The translations under genes were made by a program, and so were the position numbers. A model generated the notes under the pieces. That model searched no databases. It was not told the DNA's origin and saw only the letters and a program-made list of their open reading frames with translations. This document shows positions 28,495 through 36,941 of a DNA stretch of 64,000 bases, in pieces. The first letter of the stretch is position 1, and each line of letters begins with the position of its first letter. This DNA comes from Roseibium salinum. Its GTDB lineage: Bacteria > Pseudomonadota > Alphaproteobacteria > Rhizobiales > Stappiaceae. The stretch is taken from assembly GCF_026240905.1 (NCBI RefSeq), contig NZ_JAPEVI010000003.1, positions 4,743,930 through 4,807,929 of the forward strand, read 5' to 3'.

Positions 28495-28986
28495 ATGCGC
28501 CGCATAGTGATCTTCCTCGGGGTGATCCTTTTCCCCGTGTCCGCCCTGTCGCAATCGGCTGCGGTGCACACGGTATCCGTACTGGATCTGCAGGTAGCGC
28601 TTAGGGCGGCACTTCGGGCGGTGGAAGTGTGCAGCGAGGCCGGCCATCAGGCGGCCGCCTCCGTTGTCGACCGGTTCGGCGTCGAGCAGGTGACCCTGCG
28701 CAACAACATGGCAGGCGCCCATGCGGCCGAGGCAGCGCGGCGCAAGGCATGGACGGCGGCGAGCTTCAATATGCCGACTTCGGAAATCGACGAGACCGAG
28801 ACCGGCGGCGATGTTTCCGGAACCACCGGCATCCCGCGGGAGGTTCCGATCGGGGGCGGGCTGCCGATTGTCTCGCAATCGGGCGAGCTCCTGGGAGGGA
28901 TTGGCGTTGCCGGCGGCGGCAGCGGGGAAACCGAGGCCAAATGCGCCAGGGCCGGCCTTGACGCCATCGCCGATCAGTTGAAATAA
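28495..28986 (+). CDS. HbpS/GlcG-family secreted protein
   Basis: 163 residues. A signal peptide (MRRIVIFLGVILFPVSALSQ) is followed by a domain of the GlcG/HbpS type: ALRAVEVCSEAGHQAAASVVDRFG, RRKAWTAASFNMPT, and GGGLPIVSQSGELLGGIGVAGG. HbpS relatives bind haem or small ligands outside the cell; the ligand here is not known. The start has GAGAGGTAAGCG before it. It lies just after the petABC terminator and 37 bp before mtnP. Confidence 0.85.
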   Translation: MRRIVIFLGVILFPVSALSQSAAVHTVSVLDLQVALRAALRAVEVCSEAGHQAAASVVDRFGVEQVTLRNNMAGAHAAEAARRKAWTAASFNMPTSEIDETETGGDVSGTTGIPREVPIGGGLPIVSQSGELLGGIGVAGGGSGETEAKCARAGLDAIADQLK

Positions 28987-29023
28987 CCGGTTCAGATTCA
29001 TTCGAAAAAAGGCGGAAGCGGGT

Positions 29024-29899
29024 ATGGCAGACGCAGTCTTGGGCATCATTGGCGGTTCCGGCATCTACGATTTGCCGGGGTTGGAAAATTCCGAATGGAT
29101 AACCGTTGAGAGCCCCTGGGGCACGCCTTCCGATCAGGTGCGCATCGGCACCATCGACGGCCTCAAGATCGTGTTCCTGCCGCGTCATGGCCGCGGCCAT
29201 GTCTATTCGCCGACCACCATCAATTACCGCGCCAATATCGATGTGATGAAGCGCTGCGGCGTCACCGACCTTCTGTCGGTTTCCGCCTGCGGCTCGTTGA
29301 AGGAGGAACTGGCGCCGGGCACTTTCGTACTGGTGGATCAGTTCATCGACCGCACCTTTTCGCGCGAGAAGAGCTTCTTCGGCACCGGCTGCGTCGCCCA
29401 TGTTTCCATGGCCATGCCGGTCAGCCCGAAACTGGTCGACGCCGTGGCCGCGGCGGCGGAGGCCGAAAGCCTGGCCTACAAGAGGGGCGGAACCTATCTC
29501 GTGATGGAAGGTCCGCAATTCTCCTCCCTCGCCGAAAGCCGCCTCTACCGCTCCTGGGGATGCGACGTGATCGGCATGACCAACATGCCGGAGGCAAAGC
29601 TCGCCCGGGAAGCGGAAATCAGCTACGCCACAATTGCGATGATCACCGACTATGACAGCTGGCATCCGGATCACGGCGAAGTGGATATCCAGGCGATCAT
29701 CAAGGTTCTGCATGACAATGCGGAGAACGCTCAGCGGCTCGTTGCCCGTGTCGCACGGGATCTGCCGCGCGAACACCAGTCCTGCCCGGCAGGCTCCGAC
29801 ACCGCCTTGGAATTCGCGATGATGACGGCCGCCGAAAAGCGCGATCCCGAGCTTGTCGCCAGGCTGGATGCGGTCGCCGGCCGGGTCCTCAACAGATAG
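29024..29899 (+). CDS. mtnP: S-methyl-5'-thioadenosine phosphorylase
   Basis: 291 residues of the PNP/MTAP family. It begins with the phosphate-binding GIIGGSGIYDLPGL block, then PRHGRGHVYSPTTINYRAN, and carries the substrate block MEGPQFSSLAESRLYRSWG and GMTNMPEAKLAREAE. It phosphorolyses methylthioadenosine to adenine and methylthioribose-1-phosphate, recycling the by-product of polyamine or autoinducer synthesis. Apt, which salvages the adenine, follows 200 bp downstream, a meaningful pairing. Confidence 0.95.
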   Translation: MADAVLGIIGGSGIYDLPGLENSEWITVESPWGTPSDQVRIGTIDGLKIVFLPRHGRGHVYSPTTINYRANIDVMKRCGVTDLLSVSACGSLKEELAPGTFVLVDQFIDRTFSREKSFFGTGCVAHVSMAMPVSPKLVDAVAAAAEAESLAYKRGGTYLVMEGPQFSSLAESRLYRSWGCDVIGMTNMPEAKLAREAEISYATIAMITDYDSWHPDHGEVDIQAIIKVLHDNAENAQRLVARVARDLPREHQSCPAGSDTALEFAMMTAAEKRDPELVARLDAVAGRVLNR

Positions 29900-29921
29900 C
29901 CCGCGCTTGACGCAAAATCGC

Positions 29922-29950
29922 TTCGACCACCGGACCAAACTTGTTATAAG
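29922..29950 (+). promoter_or_regulatory. Candidate promoter of apt
   Basis: TTCGAC and TATAAG are separated by 17 bp in the mtnP-apt gap. The fit to the sigma-70-type consensus is only moderate. Confidence 0.3.
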
Positions 29951-30100
29951 CGTCGGTCGGGGCACAGGCCGGAAAGACGAAACGCAGTGCAATTCCTGCG
30001 TCTGTTGATGCCGGTCTGGTGCGAATATTTGTATTGCGGCGGTTCACTCCCGCGAAAACCGGTCTCCACTTTGCTGGAACTGTATCAGAAAGAGAGCTCG

Positions 30101-30649
30101 ATGACCGAACAGACGATCAAGGATGAATTGATCACCGCGATCCGGACGATCAAGGACTATCCGAAAGAAGGTATTCTGTTCAGGGACATCACCACGCTTC
30201 TTGGCAACGCACGGGCCTTCCGACGGACCGTCGATGCGCTGGTCCAGCCTTGGGCGGGATCGAAGGTCGACCAGATTGCCGGCATCGAGGCGCGCGGTTT
30301 CATCCTGGGCGGGGCTGTCGCCCATCAGCTTTCCGCCGGTTTTGTGCCGATCCGCAAGAAAGGCAAGCTGCCGCACGAGACCGTGCGCATCGCCTATTCG
30401 CTGGAATACGGCCTCGATGAAATGGAAATGCACAAGGACGCCATCCGGCCGGGTGACAGGGTCATTGTGGTCGATGACCTGATCGCCACCGGCGGAACCG
30501 CGGAGGCCGCCTGCAGGCTCCTGCGGTCCATGGGCGCCAATATCGAGGCAGCCTGTTTCATCGTCGACCTGCCGGACCTTGGCGGAAGCAAACGGCTGGA
30601 AGCGATGAATGTGCCGGTCCGCACTCTGGTGGACTTTCCGGGTCACTGA
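30101..30649 (+). CDS. apt: Adenine phosphoribosyltransferase
   Basis: 182 residues. Type I PRTase: [15 protein letters not shown] at the N-terminus, [17 protein letters not shown] (adenine pocket) and the PRPP loop [17 protein letters not shown] near residue 125. Converts adenine and PRPP to AMP. The start at 30101 was chosen over an unconserved extension of about 38 residues. It lies next to mtnP, whose product adenine it uses; bluB follows after 5 bp. Confidence 0.96.
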   Translation: MTEQTIKDELITAIRTIKDYPKEGILFRDITTLLGNARAFRRTVDALVQPWAGSKVDQIAGIEARGFILGGAVAHQLSAGFVPIRKKGKLPHETVRIAYSLEYGLDEMEMHKDAIRPGDRVIVVDDLIATGGTAEAACRLLRSMGANIEAACFIVDLPDLGGSKRLEAMNVPVRTLVDFPGH

Positions 30650-30654
30650 TCGGC

Positions 30655-31317
30655 ATGGCTGAAAGAGGCGGGGATGAGATCGCAACACCGGGGTTCACGC
30701 AGGAGTTCCGGCAGGATTTTGAAACGCTGCTGAAATGGCGCCGGGACGTGCGCCGGTTCAAGACGGAGCCGCTGCCGGCCGGCATGCTCGAACGCCTCCT
30801 GGGCCTGGCCGATCTTGCGCCGTCCGTCGGCAACAGTCAGCCGTGGCGGATCGTCATTGTTGACGGTCCGGAGAAGCGGGCGCGGGTGATTTCTTCCTTC
30901 GAGGCGGAAAACGAAGCGGCCGCGCAGCGGTATGACGACGACAAGGCCGCCCATTACCGGCAGCTCAAGCTGGCGGGACTGAAGGAAGCGCCCGTCCATC
31001 TGGCCGTGTTCAGCGACGACGATCCCGTGCAGGGGCACGGGCTCGGACGGACCACGATGCCGGAGACACTTGCCTATTCCACCGTCAGCATGATCCACAC
31101 GTTCTGGCTGGCGGCCCGGGTGGAGGGCATTGGTGTCGGCTGGGTCTCCATCCTCGATCCCGAGGCGGTGGCCCGCATACTGCAGGTTGACGCAGACTGG
31201 CGGCTCGTGGCTTATCTATGCGTGGGCTTTCCGGAAGAAGAACATATCGATCCGGAACTGGAACGTGTGCGCTGGCAGGCGCGCAGTCCACTGGAGACGC
31301 GGCTGTTCCGCCGTTAG
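30655..31317 (+). CDS. bluB: 5,6-dimethylbenzimidazole synthase
   Basis: 220 residues of the nitroreductase fold with BluB features: LLKWRRDVRRF at the start, LADLAPSVGNSQPWRIV, and the lid TMPETLAYSTVSMIHTFWLAARVEGIGVGWVSILDP. BluB cleaves reduced FMN with O2 to make the lower ligand of vitamin B12. It follows apt closely, probably in one transcript; no other cobalamin gene lies in the window. Confidence 0.93.
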   Translation: MAERGGDEIATPGFTQEFRQDFETLLKWRRDVRRFKTEPLPAGMLERLLGLADLAPSVGNSQPWRIVIVDGPEKRARVISSFEAENEAAAQRYDDDKAAHYRQLKLAGLKEAPVHLAVFSDDDPVQGHGLGRTTMPETLAYSTVSMIHTFWLAARVEGIGVGWVSILDPEAVARILQVDADWRLVAYLCVGFPEEEHIDPELERVRWQARSPLETRLFRR

Positions 31318-31369
31318 ATCAAGGTGCTGGGGCACCAATCGAAGGCAAAGTTGTTCTGGGAGGTCCTTC

Positions 31370-31849
31370 ATGGCAGTGATCATTCGCCCAACGGAAGACG
31401 GCGATCATGATGTCGTGCATCAGATGCTCACGGAGCGCTGGACAGGGCCGGACATCATGCTCGACCACCAGATGGTCGATGCATCGCGGCTGCCGGGCTA
31501 TGTTGCCTTTGACGGGGATGATCTTGTCGGACTGGTGACATTGATCAAGCGTGAGAAGGAATGGGAAATCCTGACGCTGGATTCGCTCAACCGCTGGGGC
31601 GGGGTGGGAAGCCAGCTCCTTGATGCCGTGGTAAGCGATGCGCGCGCAAACAACATTCCGCGTCTCATCGTGCGAACCTCCAACGACAATCTGGATGCTT
31701 TCCGTTTCTATCAGCGCCGCGGATTCCGACTGGAGCGGGTCGGCCGGGGCGTTATCGACGAGGAACGGGAGCTGAAACCGGGCATTCCGCTGCGCGGCGA
31801 CTACGGCATCGAAATTCACGACGAGATCCTGTTCGCGCGAACGCTGTAA
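31370..31849 (+). CDS. GNAT family N-acetyltransferase
   Basis: 159 residues from the ATG at 31370, which has GGGAGGT 6 nt upstream; a longer frame into bluB is not real. The GNAT core reads ILTLDSLNRWGGVGSQLLDAVVSDAR (loop R-W-G-G-V-G-S) and NLDAFRFYQRRGFRL. The substrate is unknown. It lies 52 bp after bluB; whether it shares that transcript is unclear. Confidence 0.85.
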   Translation: MAVIIRPTEDGDHDVVHQMLTERWTGPDIMLDHQMVDASRLPGYVAFDGDDLVGLVTLIKREKEWEILTLDSLNRWGGVGSQLLDAVVSDARANNIPRLIVRTSNDNLDAFRFYQRRGFRLERVGRGVIDEERELKPGIPLRGDYGIEIHDEILFARTL

Positions 31850-31973
31850 GCAAATTCGATTCTTTCGAACTTCAGGCGAAGGCTGCACGTTCACTGACTC
31901 GTAAACTCTGTTTGGCGGCCCAGTGCCGCGGGGTTGCCGCGGAATGTGATGTGCGGCCGGCCAAAACCTCACA

Positions 31974-32132
31974 CGGTCACCGCGGACGCAGCGAAGCGGA
32001 GATTCGGGGCCTACTCGCTGATCCGCTTGCCGAAGGGGCAGAAATTTGCAGGTGGACCCTCCGCATGCGATTCCGACGTCTCTGGAAATGAGTAGGCCCC
32101 GGCTCTGCGCTGGCGATTGGCCGGGGTGACAC
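31974..32132. repeat. Long inverted-repeat element
   Basis: CGGGGCCTACTC (32005-32016) is repeated exactly in reverse at 32090-32101. The outer parts continue the palindrome with lower similarity (GGTCACCGCGG at the left, CCGGGGTGACAC at the right). The whole is about 160 bp with no ORF. It looks like a dispersed repetitive extragenic element of the kind common in Hyphomicrobiales (inference). It fills most of the gap between the GNAT gene and the MaoC pair. Confidence 0.6.
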
Positions 32133-32190
32133 GGAGAGCCATGCTCACCTTAACGGTCGAGCCGGTCCAACCGTTTTGAACCAGTCCCTG

Positions 32191-32670
32191 CTATCTCATC
32201 CGCCGCTCGACAAAGACGGTTCCCTTGAAGGAGAACACGAGTTCGTCCTTCTGGTTATGTGCCAGCATGTCCGAATGCACCAGGCCCCAGTCGGGGCGGC
32301 TGCGGCTTTCGGTCTTGCCGGTCACGACGCGCTTGTACCGCAGCGTGTCTGCGACATAGACCGGCTTGAGCCACTTGAGATCCTCAAAGCCGGGCGAGGG
32401 GCCGAGCCGGGCGGGTGTCCGGCCCTGTCTTGACACTTCCTCGTTCTGCTTCTGGTGCGCCGTGACCCACAGTTTCATGAAGATCGAGGCCGTGTGCCAG
32501 CCGGACGCGCACAGGTGCCGGAAATGGGTCTTGGCGGCTTCTTCTTCGCTGAGGTGAAAGGGCTGGGGATCGTATTTTTCGGCAAACCGGATGATTTCGT
32601 CTTTGGTGAAGGTGTGCTCGCCGAGCTCGAGCGTATCGCCGATCCCGATATCTTCGAAAAAGTCCGTCAC
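32191..32670 (-). CDS. MaoC-family dehydratase (second of pair)
   Basis: 159 residues from a GTG at 32670. The hot-dog fold core shows FAEKYDPQPFHLSEEEAAKTHFRHLCASGWHT, with the D-P-x-x-x-H hydratase motif (Asp and His catalytic). Such proteins hydrate enoyl-CoA or act as beta-hydroxyacyl dehydratases. The GTG overlaps the stop of the upstream MaoC gene by 4 bp (GTGA), so the two are coupled, perhaps forming a heterodimer or a split two-domain enzyme. Confidence 0.9.
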   Translation of the reverse strand: MTDFFEDIGIGDTLELGEHTFTKDEIIRFAEKYDPQPFHLSEEEAAKTHFRHLCASGWHTASIFMKLWVTAHQKQNEEVSRQGRTPARLGPSPGFEDLKWLKPVYVADTLRYKRVVTGKTESRSRPDWGLVHSDMLAHNQKDELVFSFKGTVFVERRMR

Positions 32671-33125
32671 GCCGCCGGCTCCCTTTTTGCAAACAGGATC
32701 GGGTTCTCCCACTCGACGACCCCAGTGCCCGTCTGGTTGGCGGCGGTCACGCGGACGGTGACGATGCCGAGGTCCGGTCTGGAGCGCAGGTCCCGGGTCG
32801 TCAGGACATCCGCCCTGGCCGTCAGGGTGTCTCCGGGACGCACCGGATGCTTCCACTGCAGCCTGGTCATGCCGGGAGAGCCGCGGCCGGCGGATTTGTT
32901 CAGGAGCCCGGTCGCAAGCAGGCGCATGACCAGGGAACCGGTGTGCCAGCCGGATGCGGCGAGCCCTCCGAGCAGGGAGGCGCTGCCTGCTTCTTCGCTC
33001 AGGTGAAAGGGCTGCGGGTCGAATTCGGAGGCAAACCCGATGATTTCCTCCCGGCTCACCGTCAGGGAGCCCAGATCGAACGACTGGCCGGGGGCGAAAT
33101 CCTCAAAGTGAAACAGATCGGACAT
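32667..33125 (-). CDS. MaoC-family dehydratase (first of pair)
   Basis: 152 residues, a paralogue of the next gene. Motif FASEFDPQPFHLSEEAGSASLLGGLAASGWHT is present with the D-P-x-x-F-H hydratase signature. It also has MTRLQWKHPVRPGDTL, common in MaoC proteins. The start at 33125 was chosen over an upstream frame. First of a coupled pair; the substrate is unknown. Confidence 0.9.
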   Translation of the reverse strand: MSDLFHFEDFAPGQSFDLGSLTVSREEIIGFASEFDPQPFHLSEEAGSASLLGGLAASGWHTGSLVMRLLATGLLNKSAGRGSPGMTRLQWKHPVRPGDTLTARADVLTTRDLRSRPDLGIVTVRVTAANQTGTGVVEWENPILFAKREPAA

Positions 33126-33197
33126 GAAACTCGGTACTTGCTTTCGACGTAGTGGAAACGCGGGCGCGCCGCGTTTCCGCAAAGGCCCGGGGGCCGC

Positions 33198-33560
33198 TCA
33201 GTCGAAATAGATTTCGTTGTCATCCAGATAGACGTTGCTGGATTCGCAGATATCGATGTCGATCGGGTCGTCCAGAACTTCGTCGTCGTTTTCTCCCAGC
33301 CAGCCGACCTGAAGGGTCTGGGCACAGTTGCCTGTGGATGCGAGAAACTCGGCCTGGACGGATTCGCCGGGCGCGAGCGGCCCGGAAAGCCAGTTGTCAC
33401 TCCAGCCGGAGCCGTCGTTCGTATAGAAGCCGACTACGGTGTTTTCCGAAGTGTTGTTATAGACCTGGAAATACCCTTGCGAACCGGTGCCTTGCGCAAG
33501 CGCGGCCGTTGCCGATACCAACAGAGCCAAGCCGATGGCGGCTGATTTCAAAACCTGCAT
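33198..33560 (-). CDS. Small secreted acidic protein
   Basis: 120 residues. A clear signal peptide (MQVLKSAAIGLALLVSATAALA, cut before Q) is followed by an acidic beta-rich domain of about 97 residues: YFQVYNNTSENTVVGFYTND, WLSGPLAPGESVQAEF, and two Cys (NCAQ, DICESS) likely to form a disulfide. It resembles small secreted proteins of alphaproteobacteria with W-x-x-x-x-L and D-L-C blocks, sometimes misannotated as argininosuccinate lyase (recollection, not checked). Function unknown. Confidence 0.7.
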   Translation of the reverse strand: MQVLKSAAIGLALLVSATAALAQGTGSQGYFQVYNNTSENTVVGFYTNDGSGWSDNWLSGPLAPGESVQAEFLASTGNCAQTLQVGWLGENDDEVLDDPIDIDICESSNVYLDDNEIYFD

Positions 33561-33997
33561 TTCCTCTTCCCCGGCAGCGCTCTGCCCGAATGTTTGCGAA
33601 GGTGAGAAGTTAGAGCGTTTCTCGATCAAATCAAATCAAAGCATTTGATGAGGAAATCCGGCTCACTCGGCTAGGCGTATCGCGCAGTCCGATGTGGTGC
33701 ATCGGGCAAGCGTTGCAACGAAGCCGATGGGCCGGATTTCTTCACCTTCGCGAGGGTGGAACATACCGGATTCCAGACGTAGACGGGCCGGGCGATTTTG
33801 CCCTCTGGCGTTGTTGGTCTGCCATTGTGGTGGGTCACACCACCGCTGGCAAACCGCCTAGTCAGCGAACAAAATCGCCGCGGTCAAATGTTTTGATTTG
33901 ATCGAGAAACGCTCTGGTTCCGGGTGGTGCGGAAGTAAATTGAAAACAGCGCCGAAAGCCCTTTTTCCGGTGCTTTCTGAACTGTGCGCGTCGGAGC
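33561..33997. other. Gap of 437 bp, mostly the MITE-like element
   Basis: Holds the palindromic element at 33612-33915 and short flanks. A 70-codon plus-strand frame inside it (33692-33901) is part of the element and lacks a ribosome site, so I do not call it a gene. Confidence 0.5.
33612..33915. mobile_element. MITE-like nested palindromic element, 304 bp
   Basis: The ends are perfect 24-bp inverted repeats (33612-33635 and 33892-33915, starting AGAGCGTTTCTCGATC). Inside lie two more inverted pairs: GAAATCCGGC 33653-33662 with GCCGGATTTC 33731-33740, and GCGATTTTG 33792-33800 with CAAAATCGC 33870-33878. There is also a small GTGGTG/CACCAC hairpin. No transposase and no obvious target-site duplication. 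It fits a non-autonomous mobile element or a large dispersed palindrome. Confidence 0.6.
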
Positions 33998-34897
33998 CTA
34001 GATTTTCACGTATTTGCGCCAGTCATGCTCCTCCTTGAAACCCAGGACCTCGCGGATCTTGCGGTTGGAGAACAGCGCTTCATGCTCGCCGAGCTCGCGG
34101 CTGACCGGGACGTTCGGGAAGAAGCGTTTCAGGATCTCCGTGTTGGGAATGTCGACGGAATTGGTGTCATTGCCCGCGTTGAAGACCTGATAGCCCAGCC
34201 CGTCCTTCTCCAGGCATAGATCGACGATCTGGCCGAGGTCGCGCGCATCGATATAGCAGAAGATGTTTCTGCGCCTCTGGGCGGGGTTCTTGAAGAAGTC
34301 GGGGAAGCGGTCATATTCGTGCGGTTCCATGACGTTGCCGATCCTCAGGGCGTAGATGTCGAACCCGGAGCGGCGCTGGAAAGCGCGGGCCGTCTGTTCG
34401 TTGACCACCTTGGAAAGCCCGTAGCTGTCCATGGGATTGACGTCATAGTCCTCCTCCACCGGCAGGACCGTCGGGTCGACGACGCCATCGGCAAAGCAGA
34501 CGCCATAGGTGGTTTCAGACGAGGCGATGATGATCTTGCGGATGCCGAGCTTCACGGCGGCCTCGATCACATTATAGGTGCCGACCGTGTTCACCGCGAA
34601 GGTCTTGTTGTCCGGATGAATGAGAATGCGGGGAATGGCGGCGAAATGCACCACGGCGTCAAAAGCCGGAACGCCGTTGCCCGGTTCCAGTTCGTCGAAA
34701 TTGGCGTAGCTGGTCATGACGTTGAACATCTCGCCCGACTGGGTGATGTCGGCGGTGAGATTGTCGACGCCGGGGTGGTCCAGCGGCGTCAGGTCGACGT
34801 TGACGACCCGGTGCCCGCGGTCGAGCAGGTAGGGAACCACGTGTTTGCCGGCCTTGCCGGATCCGCCCGTGAACAGGATGCGTTTCGGAGTGCTCAT
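33998..34897 (-). CDS. NAD-dependent epimerase/dehydratase (extended SDR)
   Basis: 299 residues. The Rossmann start is RILFTGGSGKAGKHVVPYLLDRGHRVVNVD (G-G-x-G-x-x-G, then D for NAD). The active-site pair is YGLSK and the SDR block VVHFAAIPR is present. It resembles sugar-nucleotide epimerases and hexuronate or aldose dehydrogenases, but the substrate is not assignable. It stands alone; the SLC13 permease lies 120 bp upstream on the same strand. Confidence 0.88.
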   Translation of the reverse strand: MSTPKRILFTGGSGKAGKHVVPYLLDRGHRVVNVDLTPLDHPGVDNLTADITQSGEMFNVMTSYANFDELEPGNGVPAFDAVVHFAAIPRILIHPDNKTFAVNTVGTYNVIEAAVKLGIRKIIIASSETTYGVCFADGVVDPTVLPVEEDYDVNPMDSYGLSKVVNEQTARAFQRRSGFDIYALRIGNVMEPHEYDRFPDFFKNPAQRRRNIFCYIDARDLGQIVDLCLEKDGLGYQVFNAGNDTNSVDIPNTEILKRFFPNVPVSRELGEHEALFSNRKIREVLGFKEEHDWRKYVKI

Positions 34898-35020
34898 CTG
34901 CTTGTCCCTTTCTGAAATGATCGACGTACATCATGCTGAAAACAGCTCCGGGCGCCAGAGCCTGACTTTGTCGGTTTGGCACAATCACCTTGTCACGGTG
35001 CGCAACAAATTCAAATCCCG

Positions 35021-36796
35021 TCAGAGCGGCCAGACGACCAGGATGGCGGGGATGCCGACCGACAGCACGATCAGTTCCAACGGCAGCCCGAGGCGCCAGT
35101 AGTCGCCGAAACGGTAACCGCCCGGCCCCATGATGATGGTGTTGTTCTTGTGCCCGATCGGCGTCAGGAATGCGCAGGACGATGCAACGGCGACGCCCAT
35201 CAGGAACGGATCGGCATTGACCTCGAGGGACTCGGCGATCTGGATGGAAATCGGAGCCGCGATCAGGCAGGTCGCAACGTTGTTCAGGAAGTCCGACAGG
35301 GTCATCGTTGCCACCATCAGCATGGCGAGCGTGACCCATGCGGGGGCTCCGGCCGTCACGGAGACGATGCCATCGGCAATCAGCTGCGCATTGCCGGCCT
35401 GCTCGAAGGCCATGCCGAGCGGAATGAGCGAGCCCAGCAGAACGATGACCTTCCATTCGATGGAGTTGTAGACTTCGGCGCCGCCGACCAGGCCTGCTGC
35501 CGCGTAAAGGACGACGCAGGCGGCAAGAGCGACGGGCAGGTAGGTCAATCCTGCCACGGCCGCCGCGATGGCGATCATGAAGCCTCCGATCGCCAGCCAG
35601 GCCTTGTTGCGCTGCATCATCTCCGTCCTGCGCCCTTCCAGCGGCAGGACGCCCAGCCAGGCGCAGGCGGTCTCCAGCCGATCCGATGTTCCGATCAGCA
35701 GAAGAACGTCACCGGGGCGTATCACCTCGTGCCGGACCCTTTTCTGAATCCGGCGGCCCTGACGGGATATGCCGAGCAGGGTGACGCCCTGGCTAAAGGT
35801 GAGCCTCGTGTTCAGCGCGGACTGCCCCACGATCCGGGCATTGTCGGGAACGATCGCTTCCATCAGGCTGAGCGTGTGGCCGCTCAGTTCTTCCTTGTGG
35901 CGTTCGGAGCCGGTGAAATCCAGCTTGGCGGTTCCCATGAAGCTCTCGATGGCCTTCGGGTCGCCTTCGACCATCAGAAAGTCACCACTCCTGATCGGCT
36001 CGCCGCGGGCGAAGCCCCTGACCCGGCGCCCGTTGCGGATGAGGCCGATGATGGCGACGTCCTTTTCCTCCGCAGTGGGATAAAGATCGCCGACCGTCAG
36101 GGGCTTGTCCTCCGAGACGTGGCTGACCTTCAGTTCGGCGAGATAGAGACTTTCCGCAATCCCTTCCGGTTTCTCGATCTGCCGCAGGCGCTTGGGCAGG
36201 AGATGCCAGCCCGCCAGCGTGACGAAGGCGATGCCGCTGATGGCGACGACGAGGCCGACCGGGGCAAAATCGAACATGGAATAGGGTTCGCCGAGGGCTG
36301 ATGAGCGGTAGGCGGAGATCACGATGTTCGGGGGTGTGCCGATCAGCGTCACCATTCCGCCAAGGATCGTCGCGAAGGAGAGGGGCATCAGGGACAGGCC
36401 GGGTGTCCGGTCAGCCTTTTTCGCCGCCTCCACGTCCAGCGGCATGAGCAGGGCGAGGGCCGCGACGTTGTTGATGATCCCCGATAGTCCAGCGCCGACG
36501 ACCGCCATCAGGCCGATATGTCCGAAAAGGCCGCGCGAGGACGACAGGAGGCGCGTGGCAATCATTTCCACGACGCCTGAATTCATCAGACCTCTGGAGA
36601 CCACCAGCACCAGCGCGATGATGATGACGGCGGAGTTTCCAAAACCCGAGAAAACCTGATCCGACGGGACGAGCCCGAGTATCGCTCCGACGATCAGGGC
36701 GGCAAACGCGACCAGATCGAAGCGGATCCGGCCCCAGACCAGCAGGGCGAAGACGGCGCCGAACAGGAGGAAGAGGGCAGTCTGTTCAAAAGTCAC
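35021..36796 (-). CDS. SLC13-family permease with two RCK_C (TrkA-C) domains
   Basis: 591 residues from a GTG at 36796. Membrane helices fill about 5-190 and 400-590; between them lie two TrkA-C-type domains (about 215-380; GDLYPTAEEKDVAIIGLIRNG and QGVTLLGISRQGRRIQKRV). The helix VSRGLMNSGVVEMIATRLL and the motif IGTPPNIVISA are typical of DASS/SLC13 transporters, which move sulfate or carboxylates with Na+. Substrate unknown. It may work with the epimerase gene downstream, 120 bp away. Confidence 0.9.
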   Translation of the reverse strand: MTFEQTALFLLFGAVFALLVWGRIRFDLVAFAALIVGAILGLVPSDQVFSGFGNSAVIIIALVLVVSRGLMNSGVVEMIATRLLSSSRGLFGHIGLMAVVGAGLSGIINNVAALALLMPLDVEAAKKADRTPGLSLMPLSFATILGGMVTLIGTPPNIVISAYRSSALGEPYSMFDFAPVGLVVAISGIAFVTLAGWHLLPKRLRQIEKPEGIAESLYLAELKVSHVSEDKPLTVGDLYPTAEEKDVAIIGLIRNGRRVRGFARGEPIRSGDFLMVEGDPKAIESFMGTAKLDFTGSERHKEELSGHTLSLMEAIVPDNARIVGQSALNTRLTFSQGVTLLGISRQGRRIQKRVRHEVIRPGDVLLLIGTSDRLETACAWLGVLPLEGRRTEMMQRNKAWLAIGGFMIAIAAAVAGLTYLPVALAACVVLYAAAGLVGGAEVYNSIEWKVIVLLGSLIPLGMAFEQAGNAQLIADGIVSVTAGAPAWVTLAMLMVATMTLSDFLNNVATCLIAAPISIQIAESLEVNADPFLMGVAVASSCAFLTPIGHKNNTIIMGPGGYRFGDYWRLGLPLELIVLSVGIPAILVVWPL

Positions 36797-36941
36797 GGAT
36801 TGCTGAACTCCGTTGGAAGAAAGGCAAGTCGCCAGGATCAGGCCTTACCACGACATAGTGTATTCCGGTTTCAGTTAAACTCGCGGGCTGCGGCTTTGTG
36901 CGGGCAAGGCCTGCATTTGATTTCGGGCAGAGTATATGGTG

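Noticed and set aside
33692..33901. 70-codon frame inside the palindromic element
   Set aside because: No ribosome site, and it is built from the element's inverted repeats; not treated as a gene.
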